Part shown: piece after piece, positions 10,931-22,924 of the stretch
Position numbering within the stretch: position 1 is the stretch's first letter
Layout: each line of letters starts with the position of its first letter
Assembly: GCA_030789695.1 (NCBI GenBank)
Contig: CM061136.1
Location: 128,998,648-129,062,647, forward strand
Length of the DNA stretch: 64,000 bases
Source: Scilla litardierei
Lineage: Eukaryota; Streptophyta; Magnoliopsida; Asparagales; Asparagaceae
Reading direction: 5' to 3'
The notes under the pieces: generated by a model
The model's input: the letters and a program-made list of their open reading frames with translations, nothing else
Database searches by the model: none
Told to the model about the DNA's origin: nothing
Translations under genes and position numbers: made by a program

Positions 10931-12531
10931 CTACACTACTGGATTGATATCACCTAGAGCAAAAGGTGGATCCAGTATCTTTGCCGGTGCAGGCAACTGC
11001 TCCAACTGCTCTTTCCGTGGCTCTGCCAGATGCGTGTGTCCACGGCCTCCATCAGACTCCAGCAATGCGGCTTCCAGCACCTCTCCAAGGACTCCACATG
11101 TACCCTGCAAGAGATATGCCGCATCAATCTGATGTGGATAATTCTTCCCCAAAATAAATGTATTCCAAAGAGGGTCATCAACATAAGTATTTAAAATTAA
11201 AAACGGGTGACAACACTTCCCTGGAAATAAATCTCCACTCTCGTATACCACGTCGATCAACTCCTCATTGTTCGCCTCAGGTTGTTCAGGTAGCTTGGGC
11301 ATATAAGCGTAGGTCTCATCAGGCAGCTCCTCATCATCGTCAGACTTATCCCATCGCACCTTCTAATCATATTCAATGGTGTCCATAGGTGCTAACTCCT
11401 CGCTCTCCTCGTCGTATACGTCCCATCGTACCTCTTGATCGTATGTACATGAATCCTGCAAAAGGCACGATGAGTCACCAAATTCTGAATCATAAAAAAC
11501 ATCATACACGGGAGGAGAATCAAATGTAGGAGATGAGGGAGTAAAGAGATCTCCCTGAAGGGGAGCCATAAGCTCTGTGGGATTGTCCTCAACATCAGTG
11601 AAAGCGTGGTTTTCTGAGGGATGCTCAGCCTCTGTAGAAGGTGGGGATGGCTGTGGTAACTCGAAAGGAGGGGGCACAATTCGGGCTCCATCTGTGTGCA
11701 GATGTCATCGTCCAAAGTCACATCCTCCTCGATGGTCTGCTCCACTACCGTATGCATGACCTCCACAATAATATCCTCTGATGGTATAGGCTGCTCTGGC
11801 TCATGTGGGTGTCAGGGGGAGGCGACGACGGCATAAGGTGGCTCTATAGGTTCATGTATCTCGACCATGGTGTAAAAATGGGTCTTGTGCCCCTCAATTA
11901 GAGCGTAGACTCCATCATCAATTGTGCCTGTGGAAGAGATACAATGAGTAATAAAGTTTTGAAATTCAAGCTCAAAAGGATCACATACCGTTATTGTCAA
12001 TGGACCGGAATTTCGAACTATGTCGACAATGTTTCTCAATAGGTCTGTGTACGTGTCATCCTTTGGCAACTCAGATGTCTCTATTTGTGGAGTGTTGATG
12101 GTATAAAGGTGGATATGATCACCTTCAAGTGAAGCATACACTCCATCAATGATAGTACCTGCACTAGAGACATTAGCCATAACAAAATCGATGAATACTT
12201 GGTCGTATGGTTTACTTACCGTAACGGTTAGTGAACCGGTAGATCGAGCATCATCTATCATTTGCTCCAAGGCTGCTGCCAACTGTAGATCACTGAACTT
12301 CCCCACTTGCATCCTCTTCAAAAACTCACGTGAGGGTCCCTTTAGCCTTCTAGTGAAGATATCAAATAGCGTGGAGTCATTCCACTCATGGTCTGACTCC
12401 GTCTGGAACATTTCTAACATTCCTTCAAATCTAGACAAGGCTTCCCCGAAGGATTCTCCATCAGCCTGATAGAATGCAGCGAGATATATGTAGGATTGTA
12501 TAGAGCCCGCTCGCATTTTCTTTGGAAGCAC
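10931..12531 (-). pseudogene. E2 gag-like protein with tandem unknown domain and acidic tail
   Basis: The first ~95 residues (from 12531) resemble the gag of Athila/Tat elements: GESFGEALSRFEGMLEMF, then a helix ending LFDIFTRRLKG, followed by LAAALEQMIDDA. After it comes a ~47-residue unit present twice (residues about 99-145 and 176-222; both contain LT[VI]TV, a GTIxDGVYA core and a H[FL]YT end), which I do not recognise. A Pro/Glu/Asp-rich tail follows. The frame is broken by TGA at 11812-11814, a frameshift near 11680, and TAG at 11363-11365. Reading continues in frame on both sides of each stop. No zinc knuckle or protease is seen. It is likely the only protein of this non-autonomous element. 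Confidence 0.65.
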
Positions 12532-12725
12532 TATCGCTGCAACAACTGTACCTGATCAATCAAAATAAACAACCTGGAAAAGACGTCAATGGTACAAAGA
12601 GAGATAAAGATAATAATAGTAGCAGGTGGTGGGAAAATAATCTCTCTAAATGTTTTTATTTTTTATTTTTTAATGTAGTCTAATCAACCTAATTGTGACA
12701 AATTGGCACCCAACGGGAAAACACA

Positions 12726-12743
12726 TCCCCGGCAACGGCGCCA
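12726..12743 (-). other. E2 primer binding site (tRNA-Asp type)
   Basis: Sense strand TGGCGCCGTTGCCGGGGA, complementary to the 3' end of plant tRNA-Asp, 6 bases inside the 5' LTR. Confidence 0.88.
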
Positions 12744-12749
12744 AAAACT

Positions 12750-14418
12750 TGGTCGCGCCCCGGATACACGTCTCAGAGAATGATTGTATTTTTACCGCAA
12801 GCGCACGGTCAAGTGGCGAGCGGGTATCGAACACGAGGAGGTGGTGTTGGCTCCAATCTATCCTAGGTTGGTTTGACTACGAATGTTTTATTGGTGGAGA
12901 TGGTTATGGAATGATATAATGGAAATGGTGGTGGATGTCGGTGTCGGTGATAAAGAAGTCGAATAGAGTATCGATTCAAATTTAATACAATAAAAGAGTC
13001 TAGAGCTAGGAAATCCCCACTACGGATCGTCATACATCATTGTAAATAGTGAATCTCAATATTACTAGACTTGTGTCGAGGTGAACTAGTCGTACCTAAA
13101 TAGAGAACCAAGCTCACGCTCTCGCGCTATTGCCGGTCTATAGCAACCTAGGATAGGGCCCAATCTCTTGCAAACCCTAGCCTAAGCCACTAGCATTAGG
13201 ATCGACATCATCGTTCAATCGCCCCTCGAGCCCACTCTCGTGCAAACTCGAGTTACGATCTAGGTTGTGATAGTTCGTATTCGTCCAATCTCTTGCAAAC
13301 GAATATGGGTATAGAGTTATAATAAAAATCCTAGCTTTGGCCCAATCTCTTGCAAACTAAGTCTAGAGAATCTCGATTATAAACCTAAATCGAATATCTA
13401 GGCCTTCCCATCGATTAGAATCCAATCTCTTGCAAACCCCAATCGATGGAAATCCCTAGCTATCCGTAATAAATCGATCACAACCTAACCTCCTAGCAAT
13501 TCTAGCAATTTAGAAATTCATTCATCACAAATCTGAAATTAGATCCATAGGGTTCACCTCCAAGCCCTAGAACAACAAATCTACTCAAGCATAGCAATAA
13601 CGATATGAGAATCAATAAAAATCATTGCTTGCATACAAAAAGATAGGAAAAAACAACGATTCAAATAATAAGAACAAAATACTTAGCTTTGATGAAGATC
13701 TTCAATCCAAATACAAGCTTTTAGATCCAAGAGGGGGCCTATGACATGGCCTAACCTCTAAAATAACTCTAAGAAAACATAATGGGGGCCCCCTTCAATG
13801 ACGGCTACAAATCCCCTTAAATAGCCCCCCAAAACCCTAGCAAAACTCTCCCAAAAAAACCTCTGAAACCCGTGCCTGAAACACAGTCTGCGTACAACTT
13901 GGATTCTGGGCAAGTTACGACTCGGTCGAGTGGGGAAAGCTCACTCGGCCGAGTGAGAATTCCAGCACTGCAGCGTCGACTTGCAGAAATTCCCCAGATT
14001 TCATCCGACCTCCGATTTGCGCGTTCTTAGCGGCGTTGGAATCATCATGAAGTCTACTATCCATAAAAAATATGAGAAAACTACTTTTATGGCTGGAATG
14101 ATAGAAGATTTCAAAAGAGTAAGAGGCGGTCTGAAATTCTGGCCTCTGTGTGTCCTCAGCATCACTCGGCCGAGTGGAAAATGTCACTCGGCTGAGGGGC
14201 TTTTGATACTCGGCCGAGTCGGAGCTAGTAGTCGACTGACGGATTACAGTAAATCTGGTCTTTTGGATACCGTCGTTCGTGTGCCACTCGGGCGAGTGGT
14301 GTCTCCATACTCGGCCGAGTGGGATGTCGTCACTTGGCCGAGTGCACGCTAATTTTCAAGTAATTGTGTGTCCGATCTGGCCGGCCGAGTGGGCTTCTTT
14401 CCTCAACCGAGTGAGTCC
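12750..14418 (-). repeat. E2 5' LTR, left part
   Basis: Direct repeat of 6960-8945. It contains a full second copy of the constant-loop hairpin array (loops at 13160, 13232, 13285, 13342 and 13422) and part of the ACTCGGCCGAGT array. Interrupted at 14418 by E3; TSD agtcc 14414-14418. Confidence 0.93.
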
Positions 14419-15166
14419 TGTAATGCCCTACAAGCTACTGCACAAGTACTAGAGTGGGGTGAATAGTACTTTAAAAATAACGAGGAGTATAATTCCTAAT
14501 TATCATGCAAACAACTACCAAATCAATTTGCGGAAGCTTAAATTGATGACAACAACAAAATTAACAATGCTAACAATTGATATTACTGGGTTCGGATCCA
14601 CCCAAGTCTCCCCGACTTGTTCTCGATGATCCTACGTCCCAACCACCCGGATCCCCTCCGGATACTTAGGTTAGAAACCCTAACCCAAGATTTCCACTAT
14701 GATATCTTGTGAAAAACCTTCACAAGATCAAATCATACATGCAATGGCAATAGTGAATCCCACAACCCGGGATCACAACCTTCTCTCACAACCGAGAGAA
14801 TCAATAAGCAATATAAATGAGTTTATAATGAAATAAACAATCTTACCACAAAATCCTATACCTTGAGTATTCTTACCAAATAGGTGCAAGGAGGGATTTG
14901 AGGAAGAGGAAGTCACCAAGACCTAGCACCACTGAAATGAGCAGCAATGGGTGAATAGGAGTGATTTGGAGACTTGAATCAAGCTAGAGCTTGAATGGCC
15001 CACCAAGAACAAACTTCTCTCAAGATGTATTCTAGATCTAGAATGTGAGAGAATGGATTTCTTGTGAGGTAGAGAGCTTTGGAAATGAGTGAGAATCTCT
15101 AACTCTTTCAATCTCAATGAATCTCTTAATGGCAGCTCTAACCTAGAAAGAAATGACCAAGCTTCG

Positions 15167-15175
15167 TATTTATAG
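15167..15175 (-). promoter_or_regulatory. E3 LTR TATA box
   Basis: Sense CTATAAATA, close to the plant consensus; the same in the other LTR near 27780. The palindrome array begins about 55 bp upstream. Confidence 0.65.
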
Positions 15176-15228
15176 GGTCCCATAAAAACGAGTTAGGTCA
15201 AATCCCAACGGATAGAAATCTGAAGCAA

Positions 15229-15768
15229 TTAGTCGGTCAAAGAACAACCACTGACCGACTAGTTCATCAACTAGTTGGTCGGTCAAACAACATGGGCCGA
15301 CTAAGTTATGAACAGTGAAGAGATTGAATTTTAGACCTAGAAATCTAGTCGGTCCAAGAAGACTGTCTGACTGACTAGTTTCACAACTAGTCGGTCGTTC
15401 AGTGAACTTAGACCGACTAAGAGTCAAAAACAATTAGTCTGATTACAAATTGATTTAGTCGGTCCAAGAACAAATGTTGACCGACTAGATCATCAACTAG
15501 TCGGTCGCCAAACGTTCTTAGACCGACTAACGATAAACAGTAGCTTAGGAGAAAAATTAGCATGTACAGTAAAGCTCAACTAGTCGGTCAAAGAAGCATC
15601 ACTGACCGACTAGTTCACAAACAAGTCGGTCGGTGAGTCAACGTAGACCGACTAACTGTAAACAGTACTGAGCAAGAAAAGATTAACTGACACTAGTCGG
15701 TCCAAGAAGCTTTGCCGACCGACTAGATCACCATCTAGTCGGTCAGTTCTTCTTCTTGAACCAACTAA
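15229..15768 (-). repeat. AGTCGGTC/GACCGACT array, E3 3' LTR
   Basis: Five units of about 115 bp. Each unit has four 8-mers in alternating orientation (AGTCGGTC, GACCGACT, AGTCGGTC, GACCGACT). The middle two form a hairpin. The same array is at 27841-28381. Confidence 0.85.
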
Positions 15769-16170
15769 CATGCACAATAAAGTCCGAATCGAAGCGCGAT
15801 GCTTCGAGGAAGTTAGAATGGACTTCTACTAAGATCCTAGAGCTAAGATATGAGCGTTATTAAGATAGAAATGTAAGATATACTCAAGGCTTAACATTCT
15901 ATAGATCGAAACTAAAAGACTATAAATAAAACCTTAAAGAACGGTCTTCGAGAGCTTCGATCAAATCTTCATGACTTCCAAAATGGTCCAAAAGCTTCAA
16001 CGAAGCTTTAGGCATTGAATACGAGCTTTGAGAAGTCTTGAGATGTCGCTTTGAGTGTTCTCGTGAATTTGGCGACGATCTCCATAACTGCGCTCACAAA
16101 TTGTTAGTTCATGAATTATTTATGTTTGCTCATCATCCAAAACCAAATCCGGGGAGTCCAATACTCAACA

Positions 16171-16470
16171 TTCTCCCCCTTTTTGGTGATGACAAACTAA
16201 CATAAATAATAATCAAAAATAATGATTCAAATGTAAAATGCTTACTCCTCCTGCATTGATGACACGTTAATTCCAAATTGAATATATATAAATTGCATCA
16301 ATCAGACGAGTAAGATATATAATGAGAATCAAATTTTGAAATATCGGATTTGAAAATCCTTATATATATCTGAACTCCCCCTGAATCTAACATATCAAAT
16401 TAGATTCTTGAAAATTGAGTTAAATTTTCATTTGCCCTAATCATTATCATTATCTCTCCCCCTTTGGCAT
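16171..16470 (-). other. E3 multiple polypurine tracts
   Basis: Sense AAAAAGGGGGAGAA abuts the 3' LTR (16171-16184). Further AGGGGGAG-type tracts lie at about 16376 and 16456. Repeated tracts before the 3' LTR are, as far as I recall, described for Sireviruses. Confidence 0.7.
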
Positions 16471-17115
16471 TATCCCAAAAATGGGGGGCATACAACGACA
16501 ACAACAAGGATAAAGAAAATCCAACGTCGGGATTCGTAGAATATGACGATGGACCAAATTGACACCAAGGAAAATAGTCGAAAACGAATCAAAGTGTGCC
16601 AAATTGTCCATTTTCGTAAAACGAAAATTAAAATCATGAAAATACCAAATATAAATTCACTTATTGAATAAAGAAACGTACTCTTCAATACTCAATATTC
16701 TTGGTTAAATTTATGCATGGAAAACAATTCTATGCAATCATAGGATTAATTCTATTTAACCAAGTTAATAATCGTCGAGCGACGATATCACATATCATAG
16801 ACATTGAATGAATATTAAATGTGCACGACGAAGTAAAAGAGAACATCAATGTATATATATTAGAATATCATGAGTACATGCACAAATACATCGACTACAT
16901 CAAATATAGTGCAACATCTATATCAACATCAAAAAGATAAAACATAATCATCGAAACACCATCATCAAACATCCAACAAAATGAAAGTACAATAAGTACA
17001 CTGACATCCAAAATCCAAAATCCATCAAAACACCACCAAAACTCCATCCTAACCCAAAACACTATCAAAAAGATGTATCATCCAATGATCACAGGAGAGG
17101 CCTCCAAACTGACGC
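16471..17115 (-). other. E3 spacer between env-like ORF and 3' LTR
   Basis: AT-rich with no recognisable gene. The minus-strand frame 16470-16688 is hydrophobic but short and unsupported. Confidence 0.5.
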
Positions 17116-18780
17116 TCAGGATGAAGTGGCAGGATCAGCAGTCTCCGTGGGTCCAGTCGAGTGAGTGGACTCAGTCTCTGCTGCAAGGAGTGGTGTGTGA
17201 ACTAAAGGGATCGTCGGGACAGGAGTGGAGACATCGACGACTGGCTCAACGGCAGGAGTATCAGCAGGCATGTCAACAGGAGCAGACGTCACTGGAGCAA
17301 CAGTAGACTCTAGAGGACCTGAAGAAGTGGCAGCCCCAGCAACAGATATGGTAGCAGCAGCAGGAGTGGCCTCAGTGCCACGAGCAGGAGAATCAAGGAG
17401 GTCATCGATATCCTCATCGGCATCCATCTCCTCATCCTCAGAAACAGGAGGAGGGACCTCAACACCAATGACACGAGCGATGCGACATAGAATCTCCTCG
17501 GAACGAGCGTACTGAGACTCGAGACGACGAACGTCACGAGCGAGACTCTCAAGAGTGGTGGGAGGTGTGGAAGCAGCAGCTACAGAAGAAGTGCCCTGAG
17601 AAGCTGAAGGAGTCGTCCGCTGCACGTGACGGAGTGTCGCAAGAGATTTCTTTACGGTCGTCGCGTTCAGTGGAGGACCAAGGGGACGCTCATCGTCAGG
17701 AGGCAAAGGCACGCGAAAATGACGGAACACCAAAGTCAACAGACAAGGATAAGGGATATGCGCAGATTTAGTGGTCTTGCAAATACACTCGAAAGAGTCC
17801 ATCTTATCGAGTATAACGCGAGCCTAATTAATCTCGCAACCCAAGAATAGAGCGTAAATCAACTTTAGGAACGGCTGGGATGGAAGAGAAGATGAGCCGT
17901 ACTTGGGAAGCAAGCACGACTTCAGAATGAGATTGAGGACCCATGCATTTGGCTTAAATGATTTAGATGGAACACCAATGAAAGCTGGAGGGATCACATG
18001 GAAGATATCAGCTAGAACAGACTGATCCAAAGAGGAGATATCATCAACTGAGATGTCTGACGGGAGGAGACCAGACGACGAACAACCAAGCAACTCCCCC
18101 AAGATTTCTGCTGTGAGGACTATAGGAGTCCCCAAGAAAGTAGTCTCGATGGAGTGGCTCTCATCGTAGTGGCCCCGGACACGATTTGCATAGAATAGTT
18201 TAACCAGGCGAGGATAGGGTCGAGGGTTCGCCTTAGGGTCGAAGCGAAGGTAGTCTAGGAGCCCACTATAGGATAGGAGATCGGCTAAGCCAAGGAAGTC
18301 GGAAAACTGAACATAGTGCTCCAATAGCATCGGACAGTGCTCAATACGGTTGTAGGCCGCTAGACACATAGGGTCGTCGCGACACAACGATATGTCAACA
18401 CCACCAGCTGGCATTGGGGCCTTTCCCTTAGGCTGTCGAGTCCTAGGGCGAGGTGGAGGAGTGGGTTCCCTATGGCCAGACTCATCCTCGGGTCTAAACT
18501 CAGTGTCGGAATCAGGAGGAGTGGAGGGGGTCTGGAGTATAGGCTTTCTAGACTTAGAATGTTTACCGGGTTTGACGGTCGTCGTCCTCTGCTTCTTTAG
18601 AGGAGGCGAAGACGGAGAAGCTTGGGTTGATTTAGCATGGCGTTTGGGTTTAGACGGATTCCTAGGGTTAGAAGTTCCTACGGTCATGGGGGATGCCCCA
18701 GAGGAAGTGATAGGAATCCTCGTTTTTGCCATAATCGTGGCACAACGAGATCGATGAATCGATACAACCCTAAGCAACAA
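17116..18780 (-). pseudogene. E3 env-like ORF, one in-frame TAG
   Basis: A single frame from 18780 to 17116, split by TAG at 17824-17826. Reading continues in frame beyond it. The N-terminal ~120 residues are Lys/Pro/Ser-rich and disordered. A more likely start is the internal Met at residue 17 (MAKTRIP). The middle has the motif YPRLVKLFYANR (residues about 189-200), found in the 'putative plant transposon protein' family that includes the env-like ORFs of Sireviruses. The C-terminal part after the stop is Ala/Thr/Pro-rich with an acidic patch (SEDEEMDADEDIDD). No clear signal peptide or membrane span, so envelope function is doubtful. It lies after pol, with a separate plant-like 5' UTR and a palindrome array upstream. 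Confidence 0.65.
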
Positions 18781-19027
18781 AACCCTAACAGCTGAAAGAA
18801 ATCGAAATGAACTTACGCAATAACAAACCCTAGATGCGAAATCAACAAGCCCTAGGAGATGAAATCGACCTAGATCAAACCCTAGAATAGGAATCGAGAC
18901 CTAGGAGGAGGAGATATACCTAGGAGGAGTGATCGACGGCGGCGGATGATCGGAAGATGGCCGGAGTTGATCGGAAGATGAAGAGACTCGAGCAGGGTTG
19001 GGGGTTTTTTGAGCTGGAGAAGATGGA
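18781..19027 (-). promoter_or_regulatory. Possible 5' UTR/promoter of the env-like ORF
   Basis: At least three copies of CTAGGGTTT or TTAGGGTTT (sense), typical of plant 5' UTRs and telo-boxes, just upstream of the env-like ATG. The AGTCGGTC array follows further upstream. No strong TATA; TAGGTATATC near 18910 is a weak candidate. Confidence 0.4.
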
Positions 19028-19525
19028 GCAACCGACTAAAATGAAAAAAGAATCGATTAGATTGAACTTAAGTCGGTCGAAATCGCGAAATGACGTGACT
19101 GCCCCTGAGCACTTAGTCGGTCTAAGTTCAAACGCTGACCGACTAGATGACGATCTAGTCGGTCGGTTAACGAGCTTGAACCGACTAAAAGTGAAACAGA
19201 GACAAATCGAAGATTCCATGAATGAGAATTAGTCGGTCTATGTTCAAATACTGACCGACTAGATCTAAATCTAGTCAGTCGGTAAGTAAACTTGAACCGA
19301 CTAAAAGATCTAAGCTGGAGAGGAAATCCTAATAGCTTGAGTTAGTCGGTCTGAGTTCTTTTATTAACCGACTAGATACGAATCTAGTCAGTTGGTGATT
19401 GAACTGATACCGACTAAAGGAGTTCAAAAGTTTAGAGATAGAGCTAGTCGGTCTGAGTTCATTAGCTGACAGACTAGATGCAAATCTAGTCGGTTGGTTG
19501 ATGAACTGAGACCGACTAGATGAGT
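19028..19525 (-). repeat. AGTCGGTC/GACCGACT array upstream of env-like ORF
   Basis: About four units with the same alternating four-site architecture as the LTR array, for example 19114, 19230, 19343 and 19445. Sequence between sites differs from the LTR copies, so it is not a simple recent duplication. Confidence 0.8.
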
Positions 19526-19761
19526 CCAAAAATTGACAATTAAGTTCTCTCCTCAATACACTTGGACGATACATCGTAATCCTCTCAAAAATCATCTAAA
19601 CTACCCCATTAAACATCAAAATATCAAATACGACATTCAAACATGAATTCGAGCAAAAATTCATAATATCACATAAAATCCCGAAAAATCCAATAAGTCT
19701 AACATGAACGAAATATTGCGAAATATAATAGCATGCAAGATTATTGAATGAAACATGAATC

Positions 19762-20844
19762 CTATATCTCGGATTCACCCATAATCCTCAATTCTCGACG
19801 CAACTGCACAAAGGAGTCCTCCTTTAGGGGTTTCGTGAAAATATCGGCAATTTGCTTTTGGGTTTCAACGTACACTAAAATGATGTCCTTTTTAGCAACA
19901 TGATCATCTAAAAAGTGGTGTCGGACATCTATGTGTTTCGAACGGGAATGGTGTACCGGGTTTTTGGAAAGACATATTGCACTTTGGTTGTCAACCATGA
20001 TAGGGCAAGTATCACAGGTTATACCAAAGTCTTTAAGTCTGTGTCTCATCCAAAGAACTTGAGCACACGCGGCACCGACGGCAATATATTCTGCCTCGGT
20101 GGTTGAAAGTGATACCGAATTCTGCTTCTTGGAAAACCAAGAGACAAGGGAATTTCCTATAAAATGGCAAGTGCCACTAGTACTCTTCCTGTCGGATTTG
20201 CATCCCGCATAATCAGCGTCACTATATGAGACTAACTCATATGTGCTAGATTTCGGATAAAGTACTCCAAAATCTAAAGTGTAACTTAGATAGCGAAAAA
20301 TACGTTTTACCGCTACTAAGTGAGAATCCTTAGGTTGAGACTGATAACGAGCATAAATACACATGGCAAACATGATATCGGGCCTACTAGCGGTAAGATA
20401 AAGTAAACTACCTATCATACCTCGATATAGACGAATGTCTACATCTTTTCCGCCCGTATCCTTATCAAGATGCGTAGTCGTGCTCATTGGAGTCTTTTTC
20501 CCGGAGGCACTCTCCATTCCAAATCGCTTTAGCAACTCCACCGTATACTTCGTTTGGTGGATGAAGATTGCATCGTCCATTTGGCGAATTTGGAGACTTA
20601 AGAAATACTTGAGCTCACCCATGTGGCTCATCTCAAATTGTTCCTTCATCACATTAGAAAACTCTTCGCAAAGAGCAAAGTTAGTAGCACCAAAAATGAT
20701 TTCATCAACATAAATTTGAACTAAAATTATATCATTATTCGAGTGCTTAACAAAAAGTGTTGAATCGACTTCGCCCATTTTAAAATTCAAGTCCAAAAGA
20801 AAATTCTTTAGGCGATCATACCAAGCTCGAGGAGCTTGTCTCAA
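19762..20844 (-). pseudogene. E3 pol: RT C-terminal half and RNase H
   Basis: Copies genomic RNA to DNA and removes the RNA strand. Starts in the RT palm (LRQAPRAWYD region). The catalytic box reads YVDE (residues 45-48) where copia RTs have YVDD, so the second catalytic Asp is replaced. RNase H shows SYSDADYAG, STTEAEY, DNQSA and the C-terminal IADIFTKPL. The stop at 19762 is at the normal family end. It is separated from the upstream half by a one-base frameshift near 20862. Confidence 0.93.
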
Positions 20845-20861
20845 ACCGTAAAGAGCTTTCT

Positions 20862-22866
20862 TTAGTTTAAAACATGATTTGGAAATTTTTCATTTACGAA
20901 GCCTGGAGGTTGAGAAACGTAAACTTCCTCAACAACATCTCCGTTTAAAAATGCACTTTTAACATCCATTTGAAATAATTTGAAATTTTTATGGCATGCA
21001 AAAGACAATAACAATCTAATTGATTCTAATCTAGCTACCGGAGCGAAGGATTCTTCGAAATCAATACCTTCTTCTTGTCGATAGCCTTGAGCTACTAACC
21101 GAGCTTTGTTCCGGACGACGACTTGGTTTTCGTCGGTTTTGTTTTTGAAGATCCACTTTGTCCCTATGACGGTGTGGTTCTTCGATGGCAATGGAACAAG
21201 CTCCCAAACTTCATTCCTCTCGAATTGAATGAGTTCCTCCTCCATGGCTAAGATCCAAGCGCTATCTTCGCATGCTTCATTAACATTCTTTGGCTCTATC
21301 GAGGAGGCAAAGGCACAATGAGCGAAGTAGTTCACTTGCGATCTCGTCTTGACACTATCATGGATATTGCCAATGACTTGCTCATGAGGATGGTCACGAA
21401 CGGTATGAAGCCGTTTGGGAATACCTTGGTCACTAGGAACATTCTCAACAACTTCATTAGATGGGTTAGTCTCAATAGAATCAATAGAATCATTAGAGTT
21501 AGAATTATCAATTGAATCACATAAGACATCCATAGAGTCATCATCATTAGTAATTCTAGTTGGAACAAATCCTTCATTAAATGACACATGAAGCGACTCC
21601 TCGATCGTTGAGGTTCGTTTGTTGAATATCCGGTAGGCTTTGCTACGCGAAGAATATCCAACAAAAATCCCCTCATCTGATCTTGGATCGAATTTTTCCA
21701 AACTACCATATGTGTTCTTAATAAAACATTTCGAACCAAAAACACGAAAATGTTTAACTTGAGGCAACCTACCAAACAACAATTCATAACAAGTTTGTTT
21801 AGTGCCGGGCCTCAAAAGTATTCTATTAAACACATAGCAAGCGGTATGTACCGCTTCCGCCCAAAATTGATGGCCAAGTTGGCTATCATCAAGCATAGTG
21901 CGAGCACACTCCACTAGCGTCCTATTCTTTCTCTCAACTACACCATTTTGAGGAGGTGCACGAGGGAATGAAAAGGTATGTGTGATACCAACTTCATCAC
22001 AAAATGTCTCAAAAGACTCATTCTCAAATTTCCCTCCATGATCACTACGAATAGTGACAATGGTGGTTCCAATAAGATTTTGTACTTTCTTAACAAAAAT
22101 TGTGAAGTTTTCAAAAGCTTCATTTTTATTACACAATGAAAATACCCAAGTAAACCTAGAAAAGTCATCAACGATGACAAGTCCATATCTAGCATTACCT
22201 AATGAAGCAACTCTAGTTGGCCCAAATAAATCTAGATGTAATAGCTCTAGAGGCCGCTTAGAAGAAATGCTTTTCTTAGGTTTAAATGAAGATTTTGGAA
22301 GCTTGCCTCGTTGACACGAGTCACAAAAGATTTTCTTTTGAAAAACAAGCTTAGGGAAGCCTCTAATAGAATTTAACTTGGAAAGCTTAAAAAGTGTTCC
22401 AAAGTTCACATGACCAAAACGTCGATGCCATAAGTGTTGTTCACTTGTGTTGGCAATAAGACATTGTTCATGTGATCTTGGAAGATCTAGGATATATATA
22501 TCCTTATGGCGTGTGCCGGAAAACAATAATAAATTATTATCTTTTCTTAAAATATGGCACATTCCTTTCGCAAAGTTAACTTTGTAACCTTTGTCACAAA
22601 GTTGACTTATTGAAATAAGATTGTGGTTTAATCCTTTAACAAGGTAAACATCACATACAATGGGTTTAGAAGGATTACCCACTTTACCAACACCTATGAT
22701 GGTTCCGCTCTCGTTGCCTCCAAATACGACGCGGTTTCCATTTGCAATGGGAACCACTCCGGAGAGCAATTGAGCGTCACCCGTCATGTGTTTTGAACAC
22801 CCGCTATCGAGTATCCAATTTCTCTTGGAGCTAAATTTAAATTTGTTGCTCCGTTCCTTTTTCTTG
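20862..22866 (-). pseudogene. E3 pol: protease active site, integrase and RT N-terminal half
   Basis: The open frame begins at about 22866 with the protease motif [11 protein letters not shown], then GAG-pre-integrase. Counting from the Met at 22787, the integrase zinc site is H121, H126, C155, C158 and the DD35E triad is D186, D249, E285 (correct 35-residue spacing). RT starts near residue 515 ([11 protein letters not shown]) and shows [12 protein letters not shown]. It ends in a frameshift at a T run (about 20862-20868). Minus strand, after gag. Confidence 0.93.
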
Positions 22867-22924
22867 AGTACCTATAGATATGGAATGTCGTATCATGGTA
22901 CCCAAGGTCATTGGGTCCAAAAGA

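Larger units (their letters stand above)
14419..16170 (-). repeat. E3 3' LTR
   Basis: tgtaatgccc...ctcaaca; pairs with 27031-28783. TATA at 15167-15175 (sense CTATAAATA). The AGTCGGTC array lies at 15229-15768, directly upstream of it. Confidence 0.95.

Noticed and set aside
17824..17826. Programmed readthrough of TAG in the env-like ORF
   Set aside because: The element has other lesions (frameshifts, YVDE, insertion); a chance nonsense mutation is simpler, and no readthrough context is evident.
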